Of a stretch of DNA of 64,000 bases, positions 31,779 through 44,643 are shown one piece after another (positions within the stretch are counted from its first letter, which is position 1; each line of letters opens with the position of its first letter). Made by a program: the position numbers and the translations under genes. Source of the stretch: Hypomyces perniciosus (lineage: Eukaryota > Ascomycota > Sordariomycetes > Hypocreales > Hypocreaceae); NCBI GenBank assembly GCA_008477525.1, contig SPDT01000004.1:1922001-1986000 (forward strand), read 5' to 3'. The notes under the pieces are model-generated. The model did no database searches. It was not told where the DNA came from and saw nothing but the letters and a program-made list of their open reading frames with translations.

Positions 31779-34700
31779 ATGTTTTCCTCGGCGCTCAAAT
31801 CGTTCTCCAGCACCAACATCACCTCCAATTACGCTGTCTCCGCGAATCCAACATCAACCGCCGGGCCTTGGAAGATCTACGATGCCAAGAAGAAGTCCAC
31901 CGGCAAGGCTTACAGTGTCTTTGTTTTCGACAAGAAGTCGCTCGAGTCCCATGGCAACTCCATTGGACGGTCTGGAGCTTCTGCCTTCAAGCGCGCCGTG
32001 GAAGAGGTTGTTGAGCGCTTGAAAAAGGAGGCTTCCAGTTTAGCCAAGCTGCGACACCCTAGCATCCTCGAGCTTGTCGAGCCGGTGGAGGAGACGAGAG
32101 GCGGCGGTTTACAATTCGTTACCGAGGCAGTGACTGCGTCACTGTCTAGTCTGTTGCAAGAGAAGGATGATCAGGAAAGGTCCGGCGGGCCCGGCGGCCG
32201 ATCGAGTCGATATGTCACCGAAGATGCAGACGGCTCTCGAAGGAGAAGGGAGATTGAAATTGATGAACTTGAAATACAAAAGGGGCTGCTACAGATTAGC
32301 AAGGCCCTAGAGTTCCTACACGATAATGCTGGCCTTGTCCATGGAAACATAACACCGGATGCGGTCCTCGTTAACGCAAAGGCACGTCCATATTAGTCGA
32401 CGTCATTCTTGAAGGCTCATCGAAACTAACCATGCTACAGTCTGACTGGAAAATCAGTGGTTTGGCCTTTTGCAGCCCTGCGGAGGGTTCTACCAAACCT
32501 ACTTCAATTCAGGGTATCAGTCTTTCCGAGGTTCTTAACTTGGATCCCAGGCTGCCCAAGTTCGTTCAACTGAACCTCGACTACACCTCCCCAGACTTCG
32601 TCTTGGATAACAACTTGACTCCCGCCGCCGACATGTTTTCCCTCGGCTTATTATCTGTTGCCTTGTACAACTCCCCTCATAAATCGCCTATAGAATGCCA
32701 TGGCAGCCTCTCGTCATACAAAAGGATGTTTTCCTCCTCTTCAACCATGCCCACATCCACAAACAACTTCCTCTCTTCCCGACCCGTCCCCAGAGATCTT
32801 TCACATCATGTATTACCGAAACTCATCACAAGACGACCCGCTCAGAGAATGACTGCCAAGGAGTTCCAGCAAAGCGAGTACTTTGACAATGTCCTAGTCT
32901 CGACGATTCGATTTCTTGATACGTTTCCTGCCAAGACCCCGAACGAGAAGTCATCGTTCCTACGAGGTCTGATGAAAGTGCTTCCATCATTTCCAAAATC
33001 AGTCATGGAGAAGAAACTTTTGCCGGCATTGTTGGATGAGATGAAGGATAAGGATCTTCTTTCACTTATCCTTCAGAACATTTTCAAGATTATTTCCCTG
33101 CTGCCGTCCGCTCGGCGAGCGTTTGGAGACAGGGTACGGCCAGCCTTGAAAGAAGTTTTTGTGGAGAATGCAAAGCAGGGCCAGGAGAAAGACCCCGCGA
33201 GGGATGCTGGCTTGATGGTATTCCTTGAGAACATATCTGTGATCGCGGATAACTGCGGCGGCAAGGAATTCAAAGATGGTTCGTGTCCCCACGTTCTTGA
33301 AGGACATTGGTGATAACTAACTGGGCATATAGATATTCTCCCTGTCATTCTAGCGGCGATCGAGTGCCCAACTCCTTCAATTGTTGACGCAGGATTGAGG
33401 AGTTTCCCCGTTGTGTTGCCAGTTCTCGACTTCAGCACGATTAAGAATGAGCTATTCCCTGTTGTCGCTGCAGTTTTCAGTAAGACGAACAGCCTTGCGA
33501 TCAAAGTTCGCGGTCTCCAAGCTTTTGTTGTTCTCTGCGGCGGCTCCAATGACTCCAGCGCGGATGATGGCGGTCTCAGCGGCCTAACGGATAACAAGAA
33601 AACATCATCTTCTACCGCTCTGGATAAGTACACAATGCAGGAGAAGATTGTGCCATTGGTGAAGGCTATCAAAACAAAAGAGCCGGCTGTTATGATGGCC
33701 GCTCGAGATTTGATGTATATTGTTGGGCAAACTGCCGATGCCGAGTTTGTAGCCATGGACATTCTTCCGATTTTATGGAGCATGAGTCTGGGCCCGCTGC
33801 TTAATCTGCAGCAGTTCCAGGCATTTATGGAACTCATCAGGACGTTATCGAAGCGAGTGGAAGACGAGCAGACAAAGAAGTTGCAGGAATTGTCGGGAAC
33901 GTCGAACGGTTCGACAGCTGCCCCGAATGACGACTTCCTTGCCTTTGGGGGTGTGACAGGCACCGCCTTCGATTCGAATGGTGGTACCGAGGATGACTTT
34001 GAGGCTCTTGTCAAAGGCAAGACTGGAGGCAGTTCTTCTGGCAACAGAAAGCTCTCGAGTTGGGATGAGACGCCGAATACAACTACTACTACGACAACAA
34101 TAACAACAGCAGCAGTAGCTCGAGCATCAACACCACAGACTCCGTCTTTCTCTTGGTCTACTCAGGCCTCAACAAGCCCAGTGAACCCTCCGCCGAAACC
34201 GATGAGCACTATGCAAGCCCAACAACCCACCTTCAGGGCCGTTACTCCAGACCTCAACCGCTTCGAGACGATGACACCAACATCAACGCAATTTAGCCAG
34301 CCTCTGCAGCCGGTTCAGTCAGGTGTCCAGCGGCCACCGCAACAACCTACTACCTCCTCCTCATCCCTCAACTGGTCATCTGCAGCAGCCACAACCTCAA
34401 AGAGCTTTACTCCTCCACCCTCAGCGCCAAACTACGCATCTAACATTCCTGCTTCCAACTCTAGCTTTGGCACTGGCATGGCGTCGTCCATGTCCAGCGT
34501 GTCTCTCAACTCGCTTAACAACCAGCGGCCTACAATGAGCGGCTCATCATTCTCTCTAGCTCCTCCAGGAAACGCGAGCACGGGGTTTTCAGGCTTCAGC
34601 CTTGCACCGCCACCATCCACTTCGCAGCAAAATTCATGGAGCACAACTCCCAGCATCAGCCCCTCCTCAATGATGAGTCAACAGAAACCAACGGGTTTCG

Positions 34701-34813
34701 GAGCGATGAGTAACACCAATAATACCATGGGCCAGACAAGCACTATCAATAACACTTTCTCAAGTGGGACGCAGCAAAAGTCAGGACTGGATAAATACGA
34801 GAGTTTGATTTAA
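31779..34813 (+). CDS. SCY1: SCY1-family pseudokinase (SCYL2-like)
   Basis: SCY1-like proteins are catalytically weak or dead kinases that act in clathrin and Golgi-endosome traffic. Exons 31779-32381, 32441-33278 and 33333-34813 give 973 residues. The kinase-like domain (about residues 28-340) keeps the N-lobe pattern and LRHPSILEL but has HGN at 188-190 instead of HRD and SGL at 207-209 instead of DFG, so it should not phosphorylate. A HEAT-type helical region follows (VLPSFPKSVMEKKLLPALLDEM and similar repeats, about 340-680). The last 280 residues are Ser/Thr/Pro/Asn-rich with a poly-Thr run, and end in GLDKYESLI. The first intron starts with GC, not GT: AAG|GCACGT; no in-frame GT alternative exists nearby. 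The ortholog in fission yeast is Ppk32-like. I am sure of the family and less sure of the paralog. Confidence 0.9.
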
Positions 34814-35688
34814 GCATATGGCATTTTTTAACGGGGTGGGGCGAAGGGGGCAAGGGGGCAGCGTTTGTAGAACATGAGCGATAATGATGATGGATATTCG
34901 AAAAAAGAATGGGAAGCTTGTTCTCCTGGATAAATAAAAAAGATGTATCAAGTCGGAATAAGAAGACGAATTTCTTCGTATTTAACTCTGTATAGCTCGC
35001 AATAGATATGTTACCTGAGTTGAACGGGACCCTGGCTGATGTGGCAAATCGTACGGGCGTGAACTTGCACCTGTCGGATCATTTGTCATGGGCTGTTATT
35101 CCCGAGGGCGTTGTATTGATTCATCAAACGGACCCTGAATTTAATAATAGAATACGAGGGAAAAGCAGTACTATTTGGAATAACAAGTCCGCGTATTCTA
35201 GTAAAGTATACGGAATACTCTCTCGTGACATTGCTCTCATCTAAACACAACATCTTTATCCTTTACTCTCGCCTGAGAATGAAAGAATACACGCAAAAAA
35301 AAACCGACTGTCTCCTCTGTTGTAATTAAGACTTTGCACCCTCCGCATTGTTTCAAGTCCGCTCGCCATGCCGTAGCAGAATGATCGTGTTGGATCAAAA
35401 CAAGGAAATTACCAAAGATAGAAGAAAAAAAAAAGACAAAGAAGAGGGCCAGGAGGGGACGAGAACAAACCGGGAGATTGACCACAACGCCTGACACCCT
35501 GTTTGTGTGATTCGCCCTTGTAGTATCATCATCAATCAAACTCTCGAAACGCCTTTTTCCCACAAAGAAAAAAAAAGAATCAAAATCCTTGCCTTTTACA
35601 AATTCATGCTCTTCCGTCATTGCATCTCTGGTGTCTGTTTTGTTTCCACGCCAGACTTTCAACATCATCAATCACCTCGTAGATCGCA
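34814..35688. other. Convergent 3' region of the SCY1-like and SIR2 genes
   Basis: These 875 bases between converging stops are AT-rich with A-runs near 34905, 35295 and 35430. A 78-codon frame at 35008 has no supporting feature. I see only 3' UTR-like sequence. Confidence 0.55.
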
Positions 35689-37434
35689 TCAGGTAGTCTT
35701 GGTATTAGGCTCTTTAACTGTAAAGACATGTCGACTCTTGAAGCCATCTTCTGTGCTGACGTGCACCTTTTGATTTGGCGGCACCATCTCATGCACCAAG
35801 GGCCAGCCAAGCCGCCGGCACAGCTCAGCCACGACAACGTCGCAATCGCCAAACAGGTCAATGTCAAAGTTGATGTGGGTGACGGCCTGGCGGGAAATGT
35901 AGATTTGCGGAATATGCGATGGGAGCCAGCTGACAATCTCCGAGACGGGCGTGACCTTGAGCGATGTGCCAATCACCACCACCAGATCTACCTTGTCGCG
36001 GTCGTTCTCGGTGAGGCGCTTTGAAAACTCATCCGGGAGCGCCTCGCCAAAGAAGGTAATGTCGGGCTTCATGACACCAGTTGTCGGGATGTCGTACTCG
36101 GAGTCGTCGTCCGAGCTGTCTTCGCTCCAGCGCCGCCGCTTCTTCTCAGCACCAGCAGAGCGCTTGCGCTTCACGGATGCACCCGAGGTCCGGAGCGATG
36201 ACACGCACCGAGTGCACCGCGGGATCTTGCCGGCCTTGATCTCGGGGAAGATCTTCTCGCCCTGGGTCTGGTATCCGCACTGCACGCAGCTGGCGGTGCC
36301 AAAGGACCCATGGCACTGGATGAGCTTGTCCTTGGGCAGACCCGCCTTGACCTCGAGGTTGTCGATGTTCTGTGAGTAGTTTGTGAGCAGCTTGCCGCGT
36401 TGATGCAGCATGGCCAGGAATTTGTGGGTGGGCGTGTATCGCTCGGTGGAGGGGATGATGTCCTTGGCCACTGAGTAGAAGATGGTTGGGTCTTGTTTGA
36501 ACACGTCAATGTCGAAGACTTCCTGTGGGTCATTGAGGCCCAAGTGCTCCAGCTTGGAGTACAGACCCGTGCCCTTGGAACGGAAGTCGGGGATGCCGAG
36601 CGAGGTGGAAATGCCGGCTCCTGTGATGACGACGATGTTGTTGCACTTGCCGAGGAGGTCTACAGCATCGCTGACACTGTTGTATCGAGATAGTTTGGCG
36701 CGCTTCGACAGCTCTCGGGTGATGGCCAGTGAGAGCAGGCTGAAGTAGGCGTCGTCTGGCTCGCCCTCGAGGAAGGCCGGCGCCTTGATGCCAAAGGCGC
36801 TGAGCAGCTTCTTGGCGGTGTAGCGACCTGCATCCACGGTGCGTTGGCAAAAGACAGCGGGACCCTGTTCGCGCAATTCGCGACGCAGTCTGCAGGCCTC
36901 TTCGGGCGTGCAAATGTCTGCATCTGTGAGACATGTCAGCATATCGTCATCGCCACATATATTTGCGTGAATAGATCACAACAGCCTTTGCCCAGTGTAA
37001 AACAAACAAAGCACCAAATGAGAGCAGGGTTTTGGTCTTCCTCTGTGATGGTCATGGTGGGTTGATTGACTGAGTGAGTGCTGCTGGTTGGTGCCACCTC
37101 ACTCATTCGCTCACATGATTGACAACAAAACAAAGTGAGGCCAAAATCCGCGTCAACCTCTCCAAAGGAGCAGCCACAAAAGAGAAAGGATCGACTTACT
37201 TTCCGTAGACACGCCATTTTCATCCGTCAGCTCCTCAAGCGCATCCTCAAACAGCGAATCCGACTCCCACGAGTCGCGCACATCCGCAACCCTCTCTTCC
37301 AGCTCGGCCAGCGACACATTGACAGACGCCTCCTTGATCTCCTCGACTGTTGGATTGTCCGGCAGGTTTTCAAACGCATCGGCCTGGGCCTTGCGCTTCG
37401 AAAGAGCCACGCCCTTGCCAGTTGGTCGTTTCAT
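35689..37434 (-). CDS. SIR2: NAD-dependent histone deacetylase, SIR2/HST1 class
   Basis: Sirtuin that deacetylates histone tails for silencing. Exons 37434-37200 and 36923-35689 give 489 residues; the 276-nt intron is the longest coding intron in this window. The core reads [22 protein letters not shown] (180-201), YSQNIDNLE (261-269), catalytic His283 in QCHGSFGTA, zinc cysteines 291, 294, 315 and 318, FFGEALP and [10 protein letters not shown]. The N-terminal domain [23 protein letters not shown] and [11 protein letters not shown] is the mark of the Sir2/Hst1 (class Ia) branch rather than Hst2 or Hst4. Between the second Cys pair and [10 protein letters not shown] lie about 45 residues with a basic stretch ([15 protein letters not shown]) and an acidic stretch ([12 protein letters not shown]). 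The basic part could be a nuclear localisation signal. Catalytic residues are intact. Confidence 0.94.
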
Positions 37435-37669
37435 TTCGGCGAATTTGTAGAAAATAGAAGAACAATTCTTTTCTTAAAAAAGAAAAAGAAAAAAAAAACC
37501 AGCCAAGTGTTCTTTCGGTGAAAAGAACAGCAATCTGGGCCCAGTTGAGTTTATAAAAGCAGTGCGAAAGTCTCCCTCAATGCGATGGGTTTTGTAGCGA
37601 GAGCGCAGAGTTGCCACGCGTTAAATCAGGAGGAGTTGGGGCACAATCCGAAGGAAAGAACAAGGCAAG

Positions 37670-38050
37670 GAGAAAAGAGGAGAGGAGAAAAGAGGAGAGG
37701 AGAGGAGGGCTGACTGGGGTGTTCGTAGTCAGAAGTTGTCTTGTCTCAGTTTTTGGGCCTGGCGATCGAGATGGCGCGGGCGGCGCGAGGCGAATCGTCG
37801 ATGGTTGTAATTGTAATTGTGGTATGTATTAGTAAACCCGCAGAAGGCGAAAAGGAACACCGACAGACGACAATAGAAGACGGAGGAAACCGGTCAATCT
37901 GAGATGACAAGTGCGTAAGCAACAGAGTCTGTCTGGTCGGTCGGGAAGAAAGGAAACTAAGAAAAGGCCGGCAGGGAGAGGGTAAGAGGGTAAGAGGGTA
38001 AGAGGAAAAGAGAAAAAGAGAAGAGAGAGAGAGAGAGAGAGAAAGCCAAG
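37670..38050. repeat. Purine-rich low-complexity tract (GA-rich)
   Basis: Long stretches on the plus strand are almost only A and G, including repeated GGAGAGGAGA, three copies of GTAAGAGG and a (GA)n run at about 38022-38042. Such mirror-type purine tracts can form triplex DNA and are common in fungal leaders (here upstream of SIR2, where the transcript would be pyrimidine-rich). Confidence 0.75.
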
Positions 38051-38895
38051 AGATTAAGGTAGAGAAGAGGGGGGGTGGGAAAGGAAAAGCATAGGCAAGC
38101 AGGCAAGCAAGCAAGCAAGGTAGTACATACTTCGTACTTGACCAGCCCGAAAAAAAAAGTCTAGGTAGGGGGAAGCACAGAAAGGCAAACCAGCTACGAG
38201 CCAGGTGGCAAGCGAATGGGTTTATTTGTTTATTTATTTAGTAATTCATTCATTCATGTATTCTATTTGACTCATTATTTGCTACTCCTACTATTGGCGT
38301 ACAACCTAATGTACAACAAGCACGAGTAGTATTGCCTCTGCAAGCCCCCAGATCGGCTCTGCCAACTAATAACCCATTGCGTCTGCTCCAATGCACCGTC
38401 CATTGGAGGAATTGCCATGTGTAATCTTGTCAGGCCAGCACATGAGTGCGTGTGGCCAAAAGGGAAACGGCCTGACGAATTGCAAACACAAACGTACGAC
38501 CTGAATCAAACGGGCCCCCCGGGAGTTGGTATCGGCCAGCCAGCCAGCCAGCCAGCAGCACGCCAAGCAAGGAGGGAAAAGAGGAAACGAAGATCTGGTA
38601 AATCTGTTGCTGAAAAAAAAGAAGAGGTCAGTTTTATTTTATTTCATTTTATTTCATTTTTTGAGAAACAGAATGATGTTCATATACTACCTAAAAAAAA
38701 TAAAAACTGTGGGTAGTACGGAGTATCTATTTCTGCACAACAGGAATGCAAGTGGGAATGTAATGCCCAACGCAACGCCAGACACACACAAGACACGGAG
38801 CGAATCCTCTCACAGACAGAACACGTGTATGTGGTGTGGTAACGGTGGTGGTGGTGACTCAATTCATTAATTTACTCGTAATAAGCCATAATATA

Positions 38896-38965
38896 ATAAT
38901 ACTACCACCACTACTACTACTACCACTACTACTACTACCACTACTACTACTACCACTACCATTAC
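38896..38965. repeat. ACT/ACC trinucleotide microsatellite
   Basis: More than twenty consecutive trinucleotides of ACC, ACT and CTA phase with few interruptions. A shorter ACT run is at 39295-39316. It is non-coding. Confidence 0.85.
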
Positions 38966-40299
38966 AAAGTACACCTCCTAAAGAGCGAATTGCTTCATTG
39001 CCACTTTAGGCCCGAGTTCAGGTAGAGTTTCGTGCCCTCTGCGCCATGAAACTCTGAACAACGCTTCCATTCCCCCTCTTCTTCATTCTATCATCACGCT
39101 TCCTTCTTTCTCGTGTTCTCCTGTGCCAGCAACTTTGGCTGTCATCGAGTTGCCCTCCTTTCTTATACCCGTAATTCCGAAAGTCCATGTCATTTCCCAA
39201 GAACCGGATTTCTATAGTATCCTATCGTCAGCAAATCACCATGAAATGGTACTAGGCAGTAGTAGTGCTCCGTACCTATGTATTAATAAAACTCCATACT
39301 ACTACTACTACTACTCCCCTACCCGCCCCACATCTATCAATGCGATAGCAACACTAATCATTCATACATACATATAATACTCCTGCTATTAAAAGCCTTA
39401 CAATGCTTCCCTCACGAGCTGTTTCGTACAAACCCGATCACTCCCAGCAATTCCGAAAAAAGAGACACGTCTCCTCGGCAAACCTCTCCCACAGCCATGC
39501 GCCCGTTTCGGTCCTTTGCCCACCCCCAGAAACGTCACATCAAACCGTCACATAAGAACATGGAAATAGCCGGCTAAGCCCAGCCAGTCTTACATACTAA
39601 ATCAACCGACGAATGGTCACCAACCCATTTGTCATGTCACTAATGATGATAACAATAACACTCTTTTCTATAACCAGCTAGCCATCCTTTCATCCACCCA
39701 TCCAAGGTGTTACTACTACTACTCCTCACAAGATGAAAAATGATTGCACAAAGAACAAACCGTACAACTCGCGCAAAAATGAGAAACAAACAGAACTCTT
39801 CAGTAATATGTCTCACGGCAGAAATCATCATAACCAGGCTGCAAAACCCCCTTTCGGCGTTTCCGAATAATGTCAGCCCACATAGCATAGATAAACAACT
39901 TAGCTACTAATAGTATTACGGGCCGCAAAAAGGCTGGGCAACATCCCTGGACTCCGCTCCATTAGGGTTACCTCGGCCAATTTGATGACACGGGTATACA
40001 GAATCAATACGAGATACTGCTAACTTCAACTCAAGAAATATATGAGGGGGGCCAATATTAGGGAATGATATAGTTATTATTTTTTTTACCTTTTTTGGGT
40101 TGTATACGACTACCACTGAATTCTTCTTTTCTATCAATATCGATAATCATCAAGTCGATGGATGTGATGTCAGCCGCTTTCCATAGGGCGGTATCCCAAT
40201 AGTACTAATGTCTAGCCCAACAAGAAACAAACACGATAAAACATTAATAAAAAAAAACGTAGGGGATTCCCGTATGATACAAAGCCCCTATTAGTCCGT

Positions 40300-43200
40300 T
40301 TACGCCGGTTTCTGCGCCTCGCTTTTTTGTACACCAACTGGCCCGTCCCCTACTTCTGAGTTCCCTTCTGATCTTGTTCGCTGATGCTGCTGTATCCACT
40401 GTTCTCTATCCTCCGCCGACGGTCGACCGATTGGTGACCATCCTGCGGCTACTCCGGCTGCCACAATACCGGCCATGACAGTCGGTGCTCCCAGGGCTGA
40501 GTTGGATCTTGACCGGTTCGACCTGGACCGCTGCCGCGATACCGGCGTGGTGGACGGTGACGGGAAGCTATCCTCACGTGCTGGTGTATCAGACGCGTTG
40601 ACCGAGTTGGATCGAGAGTGAGATGGACTTCTCGATCGCTGAATCATCTCCTTGGGGTGCTGAATGGCGAACTTCAGGTTATTCAGGCGCCCTCCCTTCA
40701 TGCGCCTAAGGAAGTTGAGTTCGTCACGGACATCAACCAGCGGCTCTGGGTACATGTCCATTTCTTCATCCGAAATCGTTAAGCCGGGAACCTGTTTCGC
40801 CCTGCGCTTGAGGAAAGCTGGCACCATAGCCACGACCACCCGATCCGGGACAAGGCGAATCAAGACTCCAAAGGGAATTGAGAGGAAGCCAAGAACGATA
40901 GCAATGCCCCACATGACAGGGAGCTGCCTCTTGGGGGCAATCTGGAAAGCAGCGCCACCAACAAAGATGATCAATACCTGGCCTCCACACATAATGGTGC
41001 TGATGGCAATAAAGAACCAATTCCGCGTCAAACCTTCAAAGATGTTGAACTTGTTGTCCAAGCGACGGTTGCTACCGGCATGTTAGCATATTGCAAGTCC
41101 ACAGCTCAAGATAATCAAGTGTACTTACTTCCATTGGTTGAAGATCTGCATCCACACAAACGTATTGAAGACCAGCGTATCAATGTCTGCCCTACCAGGG
41201 ATGTCTTCTGGTCTGGGGTTGGGTCCCAGAAAGGGATTGACAACCTTATTGGCGCCGTAGTACAACATGAAGGTAATGGCGAGCTGATAGATTGCTTGAC
41301 CAATAATCATCTTCCACATAGTTGGGGAAATGATGGAGGAGCCCTTGAGCTCGGGCTTCCTGTCTAGAATACTCTCCTGTGGCGGGTCGGTTGCGAGAGC
41401 CAGCGCTGCCAGCGTATCCATGATCAGGTTAACCCACAGCAACTGAACTGCTCTCAAAACTGACTGTTCTCTATCGCTTGAAACTGCAGTGACGAAGGTG
41501 AGCACGACGGCAGTGATGTTGACAGTCAGCTGGAACTGTAGGAAACGCTTGACAGCATCGTTGACAGCACGACCCCATTTGAGAGCCTTGACAATGCTAG
41601 CGAAGTTGTCATCCATCAAGATGATAGCTGACGCTTCCTTGGCAACTTCAGTACCAGCAATGCCCATGGAGAAACCAACGTCGGCCATCTTCAGAGCAGG
41701 GGCATCATTGGTACCGTCACCGGTGACAGCAACAGTCTCACCCATGTCCTTGAGTCTCTTGACAAGGATGCGCTTATCCTGTGGACTGGATCTTGCGAGC
41801 ACGTGCAACCTGGGGATGATTTCGTTTTGCTCATACGTGCTCAAGTTGCGGAAATCTGGGCCTTCCATGACAAGACTGTCAGGCTGCAGGATGCCGCACT
41901 CCTTGGCAATAGCCTGGGCAGTAATCTTGTTGTCGCCAGTGACCATGCGGACGACCACACCAGCCTTTTGGCACAGCTGGACAGCCTCGAAGACGCCTTC
42001 ACGAAGGGGATCTTGAATACCCACCACGCTGATGAAAGTCATGTTCTGGAACAAATCCTCAAACAGAATCTCTCCTTTGCCTCCACCTTTGCGAGCGGTG
42101 CGTGGAGGCCAGGCCTCGAAATCCTTGTAGCAGATGCCAATGGTTCGCAGGGAGCGGGTCGCATAGGAATAAATGAGCTGGTTGATCGTTTCCACATTCT
42201 CAGTCGTCATTGGGACGGTGGTAGCATCCACAGTCGGGTCTTGTAGAGTTTGCGTGCACTTAGCAAGCAAGATTTCCGAAGCACCCTTGACGTAGAGCCG
42301 AGCCATTCCGTTTGGAAGTTGAGCAACGATACCCATGCACTTGCGGCCGGAGTCAAAGGGGATGATTTGCAGCGTTGCGGCATTCTCTCGTAGCTCACTA
42401 ACAGGACCCATACCCAAATGAGCTCTAGCAAAGATAAGAAGAGCGGTCTCCGTCTTCGAGCCGATAAACGTCTTTTCTCCGTCAACTTCGCCTTCGAAAG
42501 CGGTGGAGTTCAAGGCAATAGACTTCAACAACAGGTCCTTGACGGGAGCACTGAGCATCTTGACGGATTCGGAAGCAGACATGCCGCCGCTTCCTGGTTG
42601 TTTTTCATCAAGCTGGGCATCGGGTTTGTCGTCTTGACGAGATCCGCCAAATTTGTGCTTAGTTCCAATGGTTCCAGCCACGACTTGCATCTTGTTCTGT
42701 GTGAGAGTTCCCGTCTTATCCGAGCAGATTGTTGTTGCATTGCCCATGACCTCGCAAGCTTTCAAGTGTCGCACCAAGTTGGCGTCCTTCAACATGCGGG
42801 TTGTAGCGAAGGCCAGAGCCAGTGTTACGGCAAGGGGGAGACCTTCAGGAACGGCAACGACAATGATTGTGACCACTACAATGAATATATTGAGGAAGTT
42901 TTGTCCCTTTTCAGCGGGTGTTAGATTGTCTTGACCTGGCAAGCGCACGAGGAACTGAATAAAGAGGACAAGAAACAAGGCCAGACCAGCAGCACCACCA
43001 AGCTTGGCAATGTATGTGGCAATAACGTTGAGCTTGGCCTGCAGAGGAGTCATCTCCGGGTCCTCGTTGAGTGCCATGAGAGTCTTGCCATAAGATGAGT
43101 AGACACCAGTTGACGTGACCATAAATGTGCCAACACCCTCCATGATTCGGGCACCAGACTGAATAAAGGGGTCCATTTTCTTGAGGTTTTCGTTGTTCTC

Positions 43201-44643
43201 GATAGCTTCGAATACTTCGTCGGCAGGTCGTTTGCGGATAATATCTGACTCGCCAGTTGTCTGAGACTCATCGCATTTCACGTCAAATCCCTCGATGAGA
43301 ATTCCGTCGACAGGAACCAAATCACCAGGCTCCAGGTGAACCACGTCGCCAACCATGACATCGTAAACAGAAATCTCCATTGTTGTTCCAGAACGCACGA
43401 CCTTGATGTTTCGATCTTGTTTCTTCTTATTTAGTTTCGCAAACTGCCGTTCCTTGGAATAATCGTTGAGTGATCCGACAATGACGACGATGGCAATGGC
43501 AACAATAATGGCAACACCCTCGACCCATTCCACTTTTGGCTCACCGTCTTTGTGTTGCCCACCAAAGGTCTGGTAAAGGCCAACAGCAAGACTGATGGCG
43601 GCAGCAATGGACAAAAGAATCAAAACCTTGTCATTGTACGTAATCCACATGAGTTCCAACAAGCTTTTACCCTTCTTTTCAGGTAGTCGATTGTCTCTGA
43701 AAACGCGGTATCGGTCTTGGAAACTTTCGGGGGTCTGGTTCGATCTCGAGGTTATACGAGACGTCGTACGAATGGTCGGATGATGCGCAGGCTCGGCGGT
43801 CACGTCTGCAGGTACCAACTTGCCACCCTTTTTTGACGTGGCCTCGCCAAACGTGACATAGCCCTCAAGTCGATTCTCATCGGTACTCAGTCCAGCTTTG
43901 CGATCGGTTCGTAAACCCCTTTCAAAGCCACGCATGCCACCCAATTGATAGAATGCTGAAAGATTCTTCGGGTTGAACATCTTGTTTAGCTGGCCGGGCG
44001 TGAAGGCGAACGGGTTGTTTTCGACCTCGAAGTCCTCTTCGGTTCCGGCATCGGGACTCAACGCGGTGTCATCATTCATGATCTTATCGTTTGCCGGCGA
44101 CATCTTGTATTTATCTGTTTGAGTTGAGCTGGAGGCGACAACCGTGGTATCACCACCTGAATAGAACGAACGGTTGGCATCGTCCGAGTCAACTGAGTTT
44201 TGCCTTGATCGTAAATTGTTCGGGGGCACCAGTAAGAAGCCTGGTCGCGACTCGCCTCGTGTTGCGATGGGCGTCGAGACATTGTGAGGGCTCGTCGGTC
44301 GACTATTCCGTTCGAACGATGTGTCAAGCTGTAGGTCGGAGTGACTTCCTTGTGAGAAGCCGAACGGCGGCTCTACCATGGTCGAGGGACTAACCGCGTC
44401 GTCTTGGGGAGAGATTGGGGAAATAGACTGTGGCTGCAGCTGTTGTGGGGACTCGTGTGTAACGTCAACAATGCCGGTATTTGGACTGACGGCAGTTGTG
44501 TCAATGGTAATTGTCGGGCTGCAAGGAGCTGGTCAGCGAATGGTATATGAAGGGGAGTGAACAATTTGTTGGGCAAAAACATACGCCCTCCTTCTCGCTA
44601 ACGGAGGGTCTGGCGACGTCTCAGCATCATTTGATTCCGCCAT
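40300..44643 (-). CDS. PMC1: Plasma membrane-type Ca2+-transporting P-type ATPase
   Basis: Pumps Ca2+ out of the cytosol, in fungi into the vacuole or across the plasma membrane. Exons 44643-44585, 44518-41129 and 41071-40300 give 1406 residues. The phosphorylated Asp620 lies in CSDKTGTLTQNKM. Other P-type IIB marks are TGES, VPEGLPLAVTLALAFATTRM, the nucleotide site KGASEILL and GDGTNDAPALKMADVGFSMG. Ten membrane segments are expected, and the last pairs are visible. The N-terminal 190 residues are Ser/Pro-rich and disordered; the C-terminus after GLTISDEEMD is about 150 residues of basic and Ser-rich sequence (SRSPSHSRSNS) with a small hydrophobic patch (VMAGIVAAGVAAGW). Related to yeast Pmc1 and Neurospora nca-2/nca-3. 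Which membrane it serves cannot be told here. Confidence 0.95.

Larger units (their letters stand above)
37435..40299. other. 2.9 kb repeat-rich gap upstream of SIR2
   Basis: No coding exon is supported. The stretch is unusually rich in simple repeats: GAGAG/GTAAGAGG runs (37670-38050), TTTATTTA (38220-38245), CCAG tandem (about 38536-38556), TTTATTTTATTTC (38634-38662), ACT/ACC trinucleotides (38896-38965, 39295-39316). It also contains TGACTCA, a Gcn4/CPC1-type core, at about 38268-38274. The left part should be the SIR2 promoter or leader, the right part the 3' UTR of the Ca2+-ATPase. Confidence 0.55.
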
